Made by a program: the position numbers and the translations under genes. Shown piece by piece: positions 13,432-13,780 of a DNA stretch of 13,780 nucleotides. Numbering within the stretch: the first letter of the stretch is position 1; each line of letters starts with the position of its first letter. The notes under the pieces are model-generated. The model was not told the origin of the DNA, made no database searches, and saw only the letters and a list, made by a program, of their open reading frames with translations. The stretch comes from Coriobacteriia bacterium (lineage in GTDB: Bacteria > Actinomycetota > Coriobacteriia > WRKU01 > WQUG01), in NCBI GenBank assembly GCA_009785705.1, contig WQVS01000029.1, forward strand, positions 1 through 13,780, written 5' to 3'.

Positions 13432-13780
13432 CTAGTCTACAAGCTCCATAATAACCATCGGAGCTGCATCCCCCTTACGCGGCCCCAGCTTCAAGATGCG
13501 CGTATAGCCGCCACTGCGACCTTCGAAGCGCTCTACTTCGCTGAATACCTTTGCCACAACTTCTTTGTCACCTAGGGCAGCTATTGCTAGACGGCGACTA
13601 TGTACGTCACCCTTCTTTGCCCAAGTGATTACTTTATCTACGTCAGGACGAATCTCTTTAGCACGAGTCTCTGTGGTCTTGATGCGATCATTGCGCAACA
13701 AGGAAGTAGTCAGAGAACGACGCATCGCCTTTGTGTGCGAAGCATCGGTGCCCAGTTTACGACCCTTTTTCTGGTGTCTC
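13432..13780 (-). CDS. rplQ: Ribosomal protein L17, first base(s) beyond the window edge
   Basis: L17 is a large-subunit protein near the peptide exit tunnel. The frame reads through to the last base of the window and shows RHQKKGRKLGTDASHTKAMRRSL, the family's N-terminal signature, lacking only the initiating Met, whose last base is probably the final G of the strand. An internal ATG at 13723-13725 is therefore not the start. The expected length is 116 residues, normal for the family. The body carries 'NDRIKTTETRAKEIRPDVDKVITWAKKG', the L17 core helix, and the C-terminus ends in 'LGPRKGDAAPMVIMELV'. In most bacteria rplQ is the last gene of the alpha operon after rpoA, and the strong terminator after it agrees with an operon end. 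rpoA would lie beyond the window. Confidence 0.95.
   Translation of the reverse strand, partial: RHQKKGRKLGTDASHTKAMRRSLTTSLLRNDRIKTTETRAKEIRPDVDKVITWAKKGDVHSRRLAIAALGDKEVVAKVFSEVERFEGRSGGYTRILKLGPRKGDAAPMVIMELVD

Noticed and set aside
13378..13575. Plus-strand frame opposite rplQ
   Set aside because: It begins within the bidirectional terminator and is antisense to L17.
1..13780. Defence island, prophage, insertion sequence or CRISPR array
   Set aside because: No transposase, integrase, nuclease, toxin-antitoxin pair or regularly spaced repeats are seen. Nearly all genes are housekeeping genes in a conserved order.

Overview
The window looks like core chromosome of an anaerobic actinobacterium of the class Coriobacteriia, probably an Atopobium/Lancefieldella/Olsenella relative. 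This rests on moderate GC (by eye in the mid-40s percent), an L31 protein with an Ala/Glu/Lys-rich tail, flavin-dependent ThyX, type III pantothenate kinase, and a Firmicutes-like order of cmk, plsC, ispH, a DUF512 gene, der, plsY and gpsA. The taxonomic call is inference from gene content and order; no marker was compared. I see no mobile element, CRISPR array, tRNA or rRNA.

Layout. Nearly everything is on the minus strand and so reads from high to low coordinates. At the right edge is rplQ (L17), lacking only its first bases. It converges on a small plus-strand helix-turn-helix gene (12973-13347); a long hairpin between them (13349-13393) can terminate both. A structured, AT-rich 350-base gap follows, holding a likely autoregulated promoter for the HTH gene and a separate -10 box for cmk. 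Next come cmk, plsC, ispH, a PDZ/radical-SAM/DUF512 gene and der, overlapping or nearly touching. After a 106-base gap come plsY and gpsA. This block combines nucleotide supply (Cmk), phospholipid synthesis (PlsC, PlsY and GpsA, which makes their glycerol-3-phosphate), the last step of the MEP isoprenoid pathway (IspH) and ribosome assembly (Der).

A second transcription unit starts at an extended -10 promoter upstream of rpmE (L31). A strong intrinsic terminator ends rpmE, and its U-tract runs almost into the thyX ribosome binding site. thyX, a DUF1385/YqhQ-type membrane protein, coaX, an HTH regulator-like gene and a conserved gene sometimes labelled quinate 5-dehydrogenase follow, the last three overlapping or close. 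At the left edge is the C-terminus of a plus-strand LysR-type regulator.

Several genes need a start downstream of the longest open frame (ispH, cmk, gpsA, thyX, DUF1385 gene, small HTH gene), chosen here from ribosome binding sites and family alignment. The least explained parts are the HTH/'quinate dehydrogenase' pair attached to coaX, the rpmE-thyX terminator junction, the leader and tail of L31, and the small HTH gene with its palindrome. I did not find an obviously novel defence or mobile system; the window is mostly housekeeping.
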